DNA from: Scybalomonas sp905214925
GTDB taxonomy: Bacteria; Bacillota; Clostridia; Lachnospirales; Lachnospiraceae
Assembly: GCA_905214925.1 (NCBI GenBank)
Contig: CAJMOB010000001.1
Coordinates: 1-64,000, forward strand
DNA: 64,000 nt
Direction: 5' to 3'
The notes under the pieces are model-generated. The model did no database searches, was not told the DNA's origin, and was given only the letters and a program-made list of their open reading frames with translations. Positions within the stretch are counted from its first letter, which is position 1, and every line of letters begins with the position of its first letter. Positions 16,983 through 26,470 of this stretch are shown here, in pieces. Both the position numbers and the translations under genes were made by a program.

Positions 16983-17671
16983 TTATATACCTCCCTAAAC
17001 AAACTATCCACAGATTTTCCCTCTTGTTCTCGAATGTCATCGACTGTAGATTGAAGAGCGATTTTCCCCTGATTAATAAAAATAACCTCATCTAACACTT
17101 GCTCAATATCCGCAATTAAATGGGTTGCAATAATAACTGTTGCATTTTCTTCATAATTGCTAATAATCGTATTTAAAATATAATCTCTTGCAGCTGGATC
17201 CACACCACCAATTGGTTCATCTAATAAATATAAGTTGGCATGACGGCTCATTACAAGAATTAATTGTACCTTTTCCTTTGTTCCTTTTGAAAGGTTTTTC
17301 AGCTGTTGCTTTGTATCAATATTCAGCTTTGTAATCATATCTACCGCTCTTTTTCGATCAAAGTCATCATAAAACTCTTCAAACATCGTAATAATATCTT
17401 CTACTTTCATCCAGTCATTTAAATAATCGTGATCGGGTAGATAGGAAACGATTTTTTTTGTTTCCACTCCAACGTCTTTTCCCGCTACTTTCAATTCCCC
17501 ATCGGATGGTTTTAATAACCCACTGATCATTTTAATCAAAGTGCTTTTTCCGCTTCCGTTTGGCCCTAAGAGACCAACAATCTTTCCACTTTCAATCGTT
17601 AAATCGATACGATCAAGAGCACATTTCCCAGAATAGTATTTACTTAAATTTTTACATTCTAATAAGTTCAT
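16976..17671 (-). CDS. ABC transporter ATP-binding protein
   Basis: A 231-residue ATPase: Walker A GPNGSGKST, a degenerate signature LSKGTKEKVQL in place of LSGGQ, and Walker B LYLLDEPIGGVD followed by an H-loop ATHL. It overlaps GntR by 4 bp and the permease by 7 bp. LSKG signatures are common in the YtrB-like subgroup. It energises the adjacent permease; direction is export by family. Confidence 0.9.
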   Translation of the reverse strand: MNLLECKNLSKYYSGKCALDRIDLTIESGKIVGLLGPNGSGKSTLIKMISGLLKPSDGELKVAGKDVGVETKKIVSYLPDHDYLNDWMKVEDIITMFEEFYDDFDRKRAVDMITKLNIDTKQQLKNLSKGTKEKVQLILVMSRHANLYLLDEPIGGVDPAARDYILNTIISNYEENATVIIATHLIADIEQVLDEVIFINQGKIALQSTVDDIREQEGKSVDSLFREVYKC

Positions 17672-18039
17672 GACTCCATCTCCTTCTCCACTTTTTTCAC
17701 CATATCACAAATTTCTTCTAAACTAAAACCGAGTCTTTGCATTTGATTTACAAATTGTTTTATCTGTTCTTTTGCCATAGATTCTCTCATCATCATCATC
17801 AACTCCTTGTCCTCAGTAATAAATCGTCCACTTGTTCTTTGTGAATATAAAAGTCCTGTTCGTTCTAACTCTGCCAACGCTTTTTGCATCGTATTTGGAT
17901 TGACTGCCGCTTCCGCTGCCATATCTCTTACCGATGGAAGTCTGCTTCCTAGCGGATATTCTCCACAAATAATCTTCTGCTGAATCTGTTCTATTAACTG
18001 GGCGTAGACAGGTCTATCAGCTCTAATCTCCCATGCCAT
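17668..18039 (-). CDS. GntR-family regulator, YtrA subfamily
   Basis: A 123-residue repressor: winged helix with RADRPVYAQLIEQIQQKI and the recognition block GSRLPSVRDMAAEAAVNPNTMQKAL, then a short C-terminal dimer helix instead of a large ligand domain, which defines YtrA. The ATG at 18039 has AAAGGAG 8 bp upstream; upstream in-frame extension covers the operator region and is rejected. It heads an operon with its ABC exporter. The dyad at 18080-18123 is the likely operator. Confidence 0.89.
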   Translation of the reverse strand: MAWEIRADRPVYAQLIEQIQQKIICGEYPLGSRLPSVRDMAAEAAVNPNTMQKALAELERTGLLYSQRTSGRFITEDKELMMMMRESMAKEQIKQFVNQMQRLGFSLEEICDMVKKVEKEMES

Positions 18040-18079
18040 AACAAAACTCCTTTCTTTGGTTCTTTTTATTTTAATTGTA

Positions 18080-18123
18080 CTATTGTATCGTTGTACTAAG
18101 TTGTTAATACAATAATACAATAG
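18080..18123 (-). promoter_or_regulatory. candidate operator of the YtrA-type regulator
   Basis: Perfect 9-bp inverted repeat CTATTGTAT (18080-18088) and ATACAATAG (18115-18123), centre to centre 35 bp, with extra GTATTA/TACAA copies between. It lies 40-85 bp before the GntR start. Confidence 0.6.
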
Positions 18124-18148
18124 GTTCCTTTTTTTGTCAATAGGATCT

Positions 18149-18182
18149 AAAAAAAGTACAAGAAAAATTCTTGTACTTTTTT
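18149..18182 (-). terminator. intrinsic terminator after the CDF gene
   Basis: Perfect 15-bp stem aaaaaagtacaagaa / ttcttgtactttttt with a 4-nt loop, immediately after the cation transporter stop. Confidence 0.88.
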
Positions 18183-18189
18183 AAATCCT

Positions 18190-19350
18190 TTATCCTTTAT
18201 CAATTTGTACTCTCGCATAATAGTTTTCTCCTATCTGCGATACTTGTTCTGTAATCTCTTCTTTAATTTCTCTATCTGTCTTTTTACTATCATATGGAAC
18301 AACCACATCAAAGATTAAATTGGTACGAAGGGGACCTGTTGTCATACGAAAATCATGCATTGTCAAATCATTTTCTACGCTTTCTACAATTCCTTTTACT
18401 CGCTCTCGCATTTGATTTGTTTTCTCATCTTCTAATACAACTGGATCCATATGAATCGTAATATCACATTGAAATTCATTTTTTATATCCATTTCAATAT
18501 CATCAATAATATCATGGGCTTCCATAAAATCCATTTCTACTGGAATTTCCGCATGAAGAGACACCATCACTCTTCCTGGACCATAGTCATGAACCATCAT
18601 ATCATGAATTCCAACAATCGCACTGTGAGACATAACAACTCCTTCAATCCCTTTTACAAACTCAGCATCTGGAGCCTGCCCTAACAGAGGCTGTACCGTA
18701 TCCTTCATCGCATTAATTCCTGCTATAAAAATAAAGATAGAAACAATAAGTCCTGCAATTCCATCGACTTGTAAATCTGTAAAATAGCCAATGGCAATAC
18801 TGAGCAATACTGCTGTCGTAGCGATACAGTCGCTTAAACTATCCATAGCCGTCGCCTTCATCGTGGCGGATTGAATTTTATTTCCCAAATATCGATTGTA
18901 AGACGCCATCCAAAGCTTTATAAGCACAGATCCGATTAGAATTATAATGGATAACATACCATAAGTTACTTCTTCTGGATGCAAAATTTTATCAATGGAA
19001 GAAGTTCCAAGTTGCCATCCAACAAGCATAATTGCTGCGGAAATAAAAAGTCCTGCTAAATATTCCATACGCCCGTGTCCAAATGGGTGCTCTTTATCGG
19101 CTGGTTTCCCTGCTAACTTAAATCCAATCAGCGTTACGATAGAACTTCCTGCATCTGATAAATTGTTAAAGGCATCTGCCATAATGGAAATAGCTCCCGT
19201 CATAATACCCGCAATTAACTTGGCTAGAAATAGAATCAGATTGCAAGCGATTCCAAGCCCTCCACCTAACATTCCATAGGCTTGGCGCACACTGGCATCG
19301 TGGATATTCTCATAATCTTTAATAAAAAATTTTACGAATACTCGAATCAT
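18190..19350 (-). CDS. cation diffusion facilitator family transporter
   Basis: A 386-residue protein with about six helices. The family metal motifs are visible: ADAFNNLSDAGSS (HD/DxxxD-type site), HPFGHGRMEYLAG, and MDSLSDC. The C-terminal cytosolic domain has DDIEMDIKNEF and HMDPV. CDF proteins export Zn, Mn, Fe or Co by proton antiport. In TM2 the metal site reads DAFNNLSD, with N for the usual H, as in Mn- or Fe-type CDFs, so Zn is less likely. It is monocistronic. Confidence 0.88.
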   Translation of the reverse strand: MIRVFVKFFIKDYENIHDASVRQAYGMLGGGLGIACNLILFLAKLIAGIMTGAISIMADAFNNLSDAGSSIVTLIGFKLAGKPADKEHPFGHGRMEYLAGLFISAAIMLVGWQLGTSSIDKILHPEEVTYGMLSIIILIGSVLIKLWMASYNRYLGNKIQSATMKATAMDSLSDCIATTAVLLSIAIGYFTDLQVDGIAGLIVSIFIFIAGINAMKDTVQPLLGQAPDAEFVKGIEGVVMSHSAIVGIHDMMVHDYGPGRVMVSLHAEIPVEMDFMEAHDIIDDIEMDIKNEFQCDITIHMDPVVLEDEKTNQMRERVKGIVESVENDLTMHDFRMTTGPLRTNLIFDVVVPYDSKKTDREIKEEITEQVSQIGENYYARVQIDKG

Positions 19351-19443
19351 ACTTTCTCCTTTTATTTATCATACTTCTTTTCCCTTATCTTTTTATTCTA
19401 ACTTCCTAAGAGAAAGACCTTTTCATTTTCTTTTCTTTGCAGA

Positions 19444-19486
19444 AAAACAGGAAATAAACTGCAACACACAACTTATTTCCTGTTTT
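19444..19486 (-). terminator. intrinsic terminator after the FtsX-type permease
   Basis: Perfect 14-bp stem aaaacaggaaataa / ttatttcctgtttt with a 15-nt loop and T-rich minus-strand tail. Confidence 0.85.
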
Positions 19487-19551
19487 CTTCCGTTCTCTGT
19501 ATTATTTTTTTATTCTAGCACAAATTATAATACTTGAAAAGAGTCCAATTT

Positions 19552-22257
19552 TTATGAATCTACTTTTAATTGTTCTATCATATTATCATCTTTAATTTTG
19601 GAATAAGCATATAGGAAACTACCAGCGCTAACAAGGACTAAACCAATACAGCCAAGAATCATACTAACCCATGGAATCAGAGGGCTTGCCTGTTCATAGT
19701 GTCCATTGATCCATCTTCCACCATCGCTGAATGCATAGAACATAAACACTTGAATCACAACAACAAAAGGAATACTAATGAGAATGGATTTTACGCTATA
19801 GAGCATACTTTCTATGAAAAGCATTTTTGAAATCCCGTTTTGTGTCATACCGATAGAAGAAAGCATTGCCATCTCCCTTCTTCTCACTTCCATTTTATTA
19901 TTCATTAAATTCATAATATTTAAAGCACAAATAATCGTAACTAACACAATATATCCAGAAAATAAAATCATCTGAATATTTTTCATTTTTTCTTCATGCT
20001 CCCTATAATTACTATCCGTCATAGGTTTTACTTCTCCAGAAAGAAAGCTCCATGACAATGTCTGAATCTCTTTTTTCGTTTGTTCCACATCGCCATTGGC
20101 AGAAATATAAATATCATTATACCATTCGCTATGCTCTCCTTCTTTTACCTTCTGTGTTATCTGATTTGCAATGCTACGAGGAATTAAAATTAAGTTCTCA
20201 TTTCCAACGGTATCATTTTTTAAAATAACTCCATCTTTCTTTTGATACCATCCTTTTGGAGCAACACCACTGATACCAACCAATTCCACTGTCTTTTGTC
20301 GATAGCCGTCTCCAGTCTTTGACTCTAAACGGATCTCGTATTGCTTTCCAATTTCCCAATCTTTGTACACATTGTCATCCATATAGACATTATAAGTTGG
20401 AATTACAATAGCAGGAATCGGATCTCCTTTCTTCCATTGAATATTCTCCACCTCTTGCCCTGTTACTTGTTTCCAGTAACTTTTTTCATACTCTTCATCA
20501 AAGGAAATGATAGTACCAACAAGATCGTCTTTTTCTGTTTTCGTAAACCAAAACGTCTGTGCAATGACCTGCGTTGCCTCTTGAATAGACTCCATTTGAT
20601 TGAGTTTTGGCATCACTTTATTTCCTCGTTCTATGTCCAAGTTATGAATCATAATATCATAATTGGACTCACCATAATTATCCGTTGATTCTTTCGTATA
20701 TTTCATATACGTGGAAATTCCAATAAATAAGAGCAAGGTAACAACCATAGAAAAAATAACGGTCTTTGTTCCCTTATTTCTCGCTCCATTTTTTACGGCT
20801 AATTTCCCTTCCATTCCAAAGAGGTGTTTTGCAATCGCTCCTTTTCCTTTTCTTTGTCGCTTTATTTTATATTCTTTTGTTCTACGAATGGCTTCAATTG
20901 GCGTAATTTTTCCTGTCTTTTTCAATGTCAAAAAGGCGGATAAATAAATGGAAACAATCGTTAACAAAACAATTCCAATGACCGCTTCCCATGAAATAAC
21001 CATACGAAAAGGAACGCTCACATTAAAAATATCTTGTACCCAATCTTTAATTATATAGACAACCGCCTTAATTCCCAGTACCCCTGAAAAAATACCAATA
21101 GGCAAAGCTATGATCATCATAAAAAAGCTCTCAAAATACATAGAACTTCTCTTTTGCCGTTCGGTAGCTCCAATACTTGCAATAATTCCTAAATATTTTC
21201 TTCTTTCCGCTAAGGAGATTGCAAAAATATTGTAAATAAATAAAATAGCACTGATCATAATAACAAGATAAAGACTGATTTTCATCAATTGTATCCAGTA
21301 AAGATATTCTGAATAACTATCCCATCCATAATAAGAATATATCTCATCTCCTAACGAAAAATAATCCCCTAATGCTCCATAAGACGCATTTAAAAGATTT
21401 CCATTATAAAAAACTTTTTCCTTTAAACTAGTTGTATTTTTCTTATCCTTTAATAAATCCACTGTTTTAAAAAAAGATTTTTTGTTTTTAAATTTAGCAC
21501 GAACGGATATTCCTTGTTCCCATTGATTTTTATTTTGTGGCTCCCATTTTGTAAAAGTATCATAACCAAGAGGACTATATCCATTCCGTTGTTCTGAGCC
21601 AAACTCTGAAATGACACCGACAATGGTAAAGGTTTTCTTCTGTAATTGACTTAACGTCTCCCCTTCAAGATAGGTGTTCCAATTCCAATCCATCATCCAT
21701 CTTTCATAACAATCACCATATACTTCCATATTCTCTATATAGGATTTTTCTTCCCATTCCGTTTGCACATCCGTTTTTACTCTCTGTCCAATCGAAAGAG
21801 AGATAGTATCTCCTATGTTCCAAGGATCTTTTATGGAATTTAACAGAGCATCCGAAACGACAATTTCATTTTCATTTTGTGGCAATCGTCCAGATTTTAA
21901 TCGTTGTCCTAACTCACTTAACTCTCGATCTTGTAGCCCTTCTAAATAAACATATGGCATTTTGCCCTCTGCATGAGGAATTGTGGCATATCCATAACTC
22001 TTATAATAATCAAGCTCTGTTAAGCCACTTAATTGCTCAAATTCCTTTTGTTCTTCCTTTGACATATTTCGAATTCCAATATGCCAGTCCAAATACATTT
22101 TCTTTTCTTGGCGAATCATCATATCTTTTGTGGATGTTCCAAGAGTAGACACTCCCGTAAAGGCAGCAATTGCTACAATAATTCCAATTAGCCCTAACAG
22201 GGTCCTGCCTTTATGTTGCAATAAATTTTTTAATGTTATTTTATAAATGACATTCAT
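19552..22257 (-). CDS. FtsX-like ABC transporter permease
   Basis: About 901 residues with the double-FtsX layout: one N-terminal helix, a large extracytoplasmic domain (about 60-310), three helices, a second N-half (GMEGKLAVKNGARNKGTKTV) with its own extracytoplasmic domain (about 530-750), and three final helices. The start MNVIYKITLKN at 22257 has GAGGAAAG 6 bp upstream; ten extra residues upstream are rejected. It works with the LolD/MacB-type ATPase encoded just upstream. Such pairs act in lipoprotein/peptide export or antimicrobial resistance; no two-component system is adjacent. Confidence 0.88.
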   Translation of the reverse strand: MNVIYKITLKNLLQHKGRTLLGLIGIIVAIAAFTGVSTLGTSTKDMMIRQEKKMYLDWHIGIRNMSKEEQKEFEQLSGLTELDYYKSYGYATIPHAEGKMPYVYLEGLQDRELSELGQRLKSGRLPQNENEIVVSDALLNSIKDPWNIGDTISLSIGQRVKTDVQTEWEEKSYIENMEVYGDCYERWMMDWNWNTYLEGETLSQLQKKTFTIVGVISEFGSEQRNGYSPLGYDTFTKWEPQNKNQWEQGISVRAKFKNKKSFFKTVDLLKDKKNTTSLKEKVFYNGNLLNASYGALGDYFSLGDEIYSYYGWDSYSEYLYWIQLMKISLYLVIMISAILFIYNIFAISLAERRKYLGIIASIGATERQKRSSMYFESFFMMIIALPIGIFSGVLGIKAVVYIIKDWVQDIFNVSVPFRMVISWEAVIGIVLLTIVSIYLSAFLTLKKTGKITPIEAIRRTKEYKIKRQRKGKGAIAKHLFGMEGKLAVKNGARNKGTKTVIFSMVVTLLLFIGISTYMKYTKESTDNYGESNYDIMIHNLDIERGNKVMPKLNQMESIQEATQVIAQTFWFTKTEKDDLVGTIISFDEEYEKSYWKQVTGQEVENIQWKKGDPIPAIVIPTYNVYMDDNVYKDWEIGKQYEIRLESKTGDGYRQKTVELVGISGVAPKGWYQKKDGVILKNDTVGNENLILIPRSIANQITQKVKEGEHSEWYNDIYISANGDVEQTKKEIQTLSWSFLSGEVKPMTDSNYREHEEKMKNIQMILFSGYIVLVTIICALNIMNLMNNKMEVRRREMAMLSSIGMTQNGISKMLFIESMLYSVKSILISIPFVVVIQVFMFYAFSDGGRWINGHYEQASPLIPWVSMILGCIGLVLVSAGSFLYAYSKIKDDNMIEQLKVDS

Positions 22258-22327
22258 TGAATCTTTCCTCTTTTTCTTTTTTCTCACCTTTTTTTGTAAG
22301 TTCTTTCCTTGCTCTACTGTCTACCTG

Positions 22328-23011
22328 CTATCTGCGGATTTTCTCATCGCTAATAATTTCTCCGTCTGCCATCGTAATAATTCGATCCGCTTGAAGAGCA
22401 ATGCTCTCATCATGGGTAATTAAAATCAATGTTTGATGGTATTCTTTATTTGCCCTTTTTAAAATCTGCATCACTTCATCCCGATTTTTGGAATCCAAAT
22501 TTCCAGTTGGTTCATCGGCTAATAATAAGGCTGGATGGGCTAATATGGCTCTTCCGATGGATACTCTTTGTTGTTGTCCCCCCGATAACTCACTTGGCAA
22601 ATGATTCCTTCTTCCTTCTAATCCAAGCATTTTTATCAATTGTTCCAAATATTCTTGATCCACTTTTTGTTGATCAAGATCAATCGGTAATGTCATATTT
22701 TCCTCTACATTTAATACAGGAATTAAGTTATAAAATTGATAAATAATGCCGATTTGTCTTCTTCGAAATACTGCCAGCTTGCTATTATTCAGTCCAAAAA
22801 TATCCGTATCTTCAATAATAACACTTCCCTGATCTGGTCGATCCACACCACCTAATATGTGTAAGAGGGTTGATTTTCCAGAGCCTGATGTCCCTACAAT
22901 GGCAACAAACTCTCCTTGTTCCACCTCAAAAGAAATATTTTTTAATGCTTGAACTTGTTGCTCCCCTTTTCCATAGGTTTTTGATACATTTTGTACTTTT
23001 AAAATATTCAT
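22328..23011 (-). CDS. ABC transporter ATP-binding protein, MacB/LolD type
   Basis: A 227-residue ATPase with Walker A GTSGSGKST, LSGGQQQRVSIGRAI, and Walker B LLADEPTGNLD, the standard set for the FtsX-linked MacB/LolD/BceA family. The gene precedes the permease by 70 bp on the same strand, so they form one unit. Energises mechanotransmission or export through the large permease; substrate unknown. Confidence 0.92.
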   Translation of the reverse strand: MNILKVQNVSKTYGKGEQQVQALKNISFEVEQGEFVAIVGTSGSGKSTLLHILGGVDRPDQGSVIIEDTDIFGLNNSKLAVFRRRQIGIIYQFYNLIPVLNVEENMTLPIDLDQQKVDQEYLEQLIKMLGLEGRRNHLPSELSGGQQQRVSIGRAILAHPALLLADEPTGNLDSKNRDEVMQILKRANKEYHQTLILITHDESIALQADRIITMADGEIISDEKIRR

Positions 23012-23126
23012 AACTTCCTCCTATTTCTTAACTTATTATTATCTTAACAGTGAAATCTTGCAATTGGGTGACTTAATTATGACAATTTTGTCATAATTGA
23101 TCTGGAATGGTTGGTTGACTATCCAA

Positions 23127-23188
23127 TATAGGAAATAAAATGTGCGAACCGTTTCCTATAAAAGTAGAGTTTCCTATAATATAAAAAA
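23127..23188. repeat. palindromic element adjoining a terminator
   Basis: TATAGGAAA (23127-23135) faces two copies of TTTCCTATA (23152-23160, 23170-23178), followed by ATATAAAAAA abutting the terminator of the GNAT gene. Same family as at 14.3 and 48.0 kb. Confidence 0.65.
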
Positions 23189-23220
23189 CAACAAGAGATC
23201 ATTTAAAATCTCTTGTTGTT
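23187..23220 (-). terminator. intrinsic terminator after the GNAT gene
   Basis: Perfect 13-bp stem aacaacaagagat / atctcttgttgtt; the T-run on the minus strand overlaps the palindromic element. Confidence 0.87.
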
Positions 23221-23246
23221 TTCTCGTTTTCCATATGTCATTCTTA

Positions 23247-23756
23247 TCAATCCAAATATAGATTCATAAGATACGCATCATAATACATTCCTTCGATGCA
23301 AAAATATTTTTTATATTGTCCAATTTTTTCAAATCCTATTTTTTCATATAAAGCAATGGCATTTTTATTATCTTCTTTTACTTCTAGCTCAATAACACAA
23401 ATAGACGCACTTTTTGCAAATGCAATTAACCGCTCTATCATTTTAGTTCCGATTCCCTGATTCCAATAGGATTTTCGAACCGATACACCTAGACTCCCTC
23501 TATGAGCCACTCTTTTTTTGACATATCCTGATAGAGATGCAACGGATACGATTTCTCCATTACAAATGCCAACGAGCATACATTCATTTTTTGCATTTTT
23601 TATTCGTGTAACAAATTCTCTTTCTTTTTCCACTGTTATTTGAAATTCATTGGCTCCATGCAATAGATGATTGGATTCCCCTCCAATTTCATTTAAATAG
23701 TCAATGAGTTTTTCTGCATCTTCTGGCATCGCTTCCCGAATGATAACATCTTTCAT
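23247..23756 (-). CDS. GNAT-family N-acetyltransferase
   Basis: A 169-residue acetyltransferase. The acetyl-CoA binding block is SLGVSVRKSYWNQGIGTKMIERL (Q/RxxGxG/A form), followed by IELEVKEDNKNAIALYEKIGFEKIG, the usual last strand and helix. The start at 23756 has GAGGAGG 6 bp upstream. It follows the ABC-2 pair by 31 bp and probably shares its transcript. Acceptor is unknown; the fold resembles RimI/spermidine-type enzymes. Confidence 0.87.
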   Translation of the reverse strand: MKDVIIREAMPEDAEKLIDYLNEIGGESNHLLHGANEFQITVEKEREFVTRIKNAKNECMLVGICNGEIVSVASLSGYVKKRVAHRGSLGVSVRKSYWNQGIGTKMIERLIAFAKSASICVIELEVKEDNKNAIALYEKIGFEKIGQYKKYFCIEGMYYDAYLMNLYLD

Positions 23757-23786
23757 AGTCTTCCTCCTCATTTTTCTTACGAATCA

Positions 23787-25397
23787 TTAAAGTGATTCAA
23801 ATCGTCTTGTTCCCCATGTCTTTAAACAATAATAAAGGATAACACTGCCAACGGCTAATACCGCTGTCCAAATATAAGTGTAAACAGTAGGTGACATAAA
23901 ATTCATACAAACGCCTACATATAAAATAACAATCCCCATCACAAGTGCCATAAATCCAAACATCATAATCATAACCGACATACTCTGTTTTACAACAACC
24001 GTTTCATTGACCCAATCAAACTTCGGTTTCCATAAGTTCAGCAATAGTCCCGCTAATCCTTGAAAAACAAGGAAACATACCGGTGCTATTATAGCAACAA
24101 TTGCATCTACAATGGAAAAAGACAGTAAAATACTTCCAATAACAGAACATAAAATAGAAGTTGGCAAACATAAAATAAGATAAAAAATAAGTTTTGTCTT
24201 TAAAATGTCTTCTGTTTTTACAGGCAATGTTTTTAAAATCCATAGCTGATTTCCTTCTAAGGAAATGGTAGATGCACTGATTGTATCAAGAGAATTTAAA
24301 GCTATGACTGCAAGACAAAGAATTGGCATTTTAAATCCTTCTATCATTCCTTTCGCTTCTTTTGGAATACTTCCTAACATAAAAAGTAAATCTTCTCCTT
24401 TTATTAAAAGAGCAACTGCCATAACAATCGTAAATACAATTCCTAATGATGTATTTAAAATAACCGATGGGCTAGATGCAAAATGACTCCATTCTCTCTT
24501 TAATAACGCCACTTTTAAACTATTAAATTGAATATCGGATTCTTTTAATTTTACTTTCTTTACATTGGCTTTGCTTGTGGTAATTCCAACAAAGTTTTTA
24601 GAAAGTAAAAAGATAACAATTGCAAACGGTATTATGGCACAAACAAGATAAATGAGTAAACTAACAACATTTTTTTCGCTCATTGCCATGGCTAAATGAT
24701 AAATTGGAAATAGTGTTTTTCGAATCCCATCTCCAAGAGACTTCCCATGCATAATTAATAAATTTAAATACTTTTGAAATTCCGTAATCACATAGAAATA
24801 CGCTCCTAAAAATCCTAAAGATAATAAAAGGGTAAGCCATGTTTTATGCTTCATTCGTCCCATAATCATCGCCATAACCCAACCAAAGACACAGGATAAA
24901 GCTAATACAAAAAGTGGCAATGTAAGCATAATAACTATAAAAAACAATAACTTTACAAGATCGAACGGCGTATTTTTAAAATATATAAAAATACAAGGAA
25001 GTCCAACAATGAACTCGTATATATAATTAAGAATAAGAATTACAAAAATTCTGCTGAGCAAAATATCCCTTGGTAAAATCGGCATAGATAAGAGCATATC
25101 GTTGTCTTTTGCTCCATAGATTTCTTGTTGGGTCATAAATACACTTCCAAAAAAACAGAACATAACAACCATAATCGCCATCAGCGCAAAGTAAAGCCAT
25201 TCATATTGAATTGCAATAAAAGGCTTTAAAATAGAAGAAAATAAATACCCAAACACACCAAAGAGTACAACAGCAAGATACAGGAATATCAATCCCATGA
25301 AAATCATCTTTCCAATTCCTGCGTTTTTCTTTTTACTTCCCTTCATAGAACGAACAAAAATTCCTTGTAATCGGATTTTAATTAATGTACCAAGCAT
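23787..25397 (-). CDS. ABC exporter permease (large ABC-2-like)
   Basis: A 536-residue membrane protein with about 12-14 hydrophobic helices. It has QQEIYGAKDNDMLLSMPILPRDILLSRI near residue 90 and ISLEGNQLWILKTLPVKTEDILKTK near residue 390, which mark a family of large clostridial 'putative ABC exporter' permeases. The preceding ATPase gene is 2 bp away. Substrate unknown. Confidence 0.82.
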   Translation of the reverse strand: MLGTLIKIRLQGIFVRSMKGSKKKNAGIGKMIFMGLIFLYLAVVLFGVFGYLFSSILKPFIAIQYEWLYFALMAIMVVMFCFFGSVFMTQQEIYGAKDNDMLLSMPILPRDILLSRIFVILILNYIYEFIVGLPCIFIYFKNTPFDLVKLLFFIVIMLTLPLFVLALSCVFGWVMAMIMGRMKHKTWLTLLLSLGFLGAYFYVITEFQKYLNLLIMHGKSLGDGIRKTLFPIYHLAMAMSEKNVVSLLIYLVCAIIPFAIVIFLLSKNFVGITTSKANVKKVKLKESDIQFNSLKVALLKREWSHFASSPSVILNTSLGIVFTIVMAVALLIKGEDLLFMLGSIPKEAKGMIEGFKMPILCLAVIALNSLDTISASTISLEGNQLWILKTLPVKTEDILKTKLIFYLILCLPTSILCSVIGSILLSFSIVDAIVAIIAPVCFLVFQGLAGLLLNLWKPKFDWVNETVVVKQSMSVMIMMFGFMALVMGIVILYVGVCMNFMSPTVYTYIWTAVLAVGSVILYYCLKTWGTRRFESL

Positions 25398-25399
25398 AG

Positions 25400-26104
25400 T
25401 TATTCCTCCAATTCTAAGAAGACATCTTCAAGAGATTCATTTCCAACTACATCTTCCGTCTTTCCTGCCGTAACCAGCTTTCCAGATTTAATAATAGCAA
25501 CGTCGTCACAGAGCTTTTCTGCCACTTCTAGTACATGAGTAGAGAAGAAAATAGCACCTCCCTCATCGCAAAGCTCTCTCATCAATCCTTTTAACAAATG
25601 AGTTGCTTTTGGATCAAGTCCAACAAATGGCTCATCCATAATCATTAACTTTGGCTTATGGATAAAGGCAGCAATAATGGCAAGCTTTTGTTTCATTCCA
25701 TGGGAATAGGAACTAATTGGCTGTCCTAACGATTCTGTTAGTTCAAAGAGATCTCCATATTTTTTAATTCTCTCTTTTCGCTCTTCTTGACTCACTTGAT
25801 ACACATCGGCAATAAAATTTAAATACTTAACACCAGTTAAATACTCATAGAGATCGGGATTATCTGGAATATAGGCAATTATCGACTTACAAGCCATTGG
25901 CTCTTGTTTAATGGACTTTCCATCTACATAGATCTCCCCTTCTTCCAATTTTAAAATTCCAACAATCGATTTTAATGTTGTCGTTTTTCCCGCTCCATTA
26001 TGACCGATAAATCCATAAATTCTTCCTTTTTCAATATGTAGCGATAAATCATCTACCGCCTTTTTCTCTCCATAGCTCTTCGTTAAATGTTCGATTTTTA
26101 ACAT
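25400..26104 (-). CDS. ABC transporter ATP-binding protein
   Basis: A 234-residue ATPase: Walker A GHNGAGKTT, signature SHGMKQKLAII, Walker B LMIMDEPFVGLDP, and STH. The SHGM variation of LSGGQ is common in ABC-2 exporter ATPases. First gene of an operon with the large permease, 2 bp apart, and a GNAT gene. Confidence 0.91.
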   Translation of the reverse strand: MLKIEHLTKSYGEKKAVDDLSLHIEKGRIYGFIGHNGAGKTTTLKSIVGILKLEEGEIYVDGKSIKQEPMACKSIIAYIPDNPDLYEYLTGVKYLNFIADVYQVSQEERKERIKKYGDLFELTESLGQPISSYSHGMKQKLAIIAAFIHKPKLMIMDEPFVGLDPKATHLLKGLMRELCDEGGAIFFSTHVLEVAEKLCDDVAIIKSGKLVTAGKTEDVVGNESLEDVFLELEE

Positions 26105-26360
26105 AAGAATCCCCTACCTTTCACTTACTTACTAAGAAAGTTTATATGTCCTACTAAGGTCAATAATTTTCTTAAATTTTATTTCTTTTTCTATATGTTG
26201 ACATTACTATACCCTTCTTTATTTCATATTGCAAGATTTTTTTCACCTTTTTTCTATCACTTTATATTCGGAAAACAAGCCAACTAAAAGTAAGATATTA
26301 CTTTTTTTGAATACAGTTATTTTTTCCAATATTTTTTACATAGTATAAAGATACATGACC

Positions 26361-26389
26361 TTGAAACTCTGCAAAAAATGCTATATGAT
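26361..26389 (+). promoter_or_regulatory. promoter of the AraC-family gene
   Basis: TTGAAA (26361-26366) and TATGAT (26384-26389) are 17 bp apart, about 80 bp before the start codon. The rest of the 366-bp intergenic region (26105-26470) is AT-rich; I see no other structure. Confidence 0.6.
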
Positions 26390-26470
26390 AGAAACGAAAA
26401 GAGCATAAAGCGTGGGTTGCATCAGTTTTTTATATTATAAATATTTTTTATGAAAATGGAGATTTTATTT

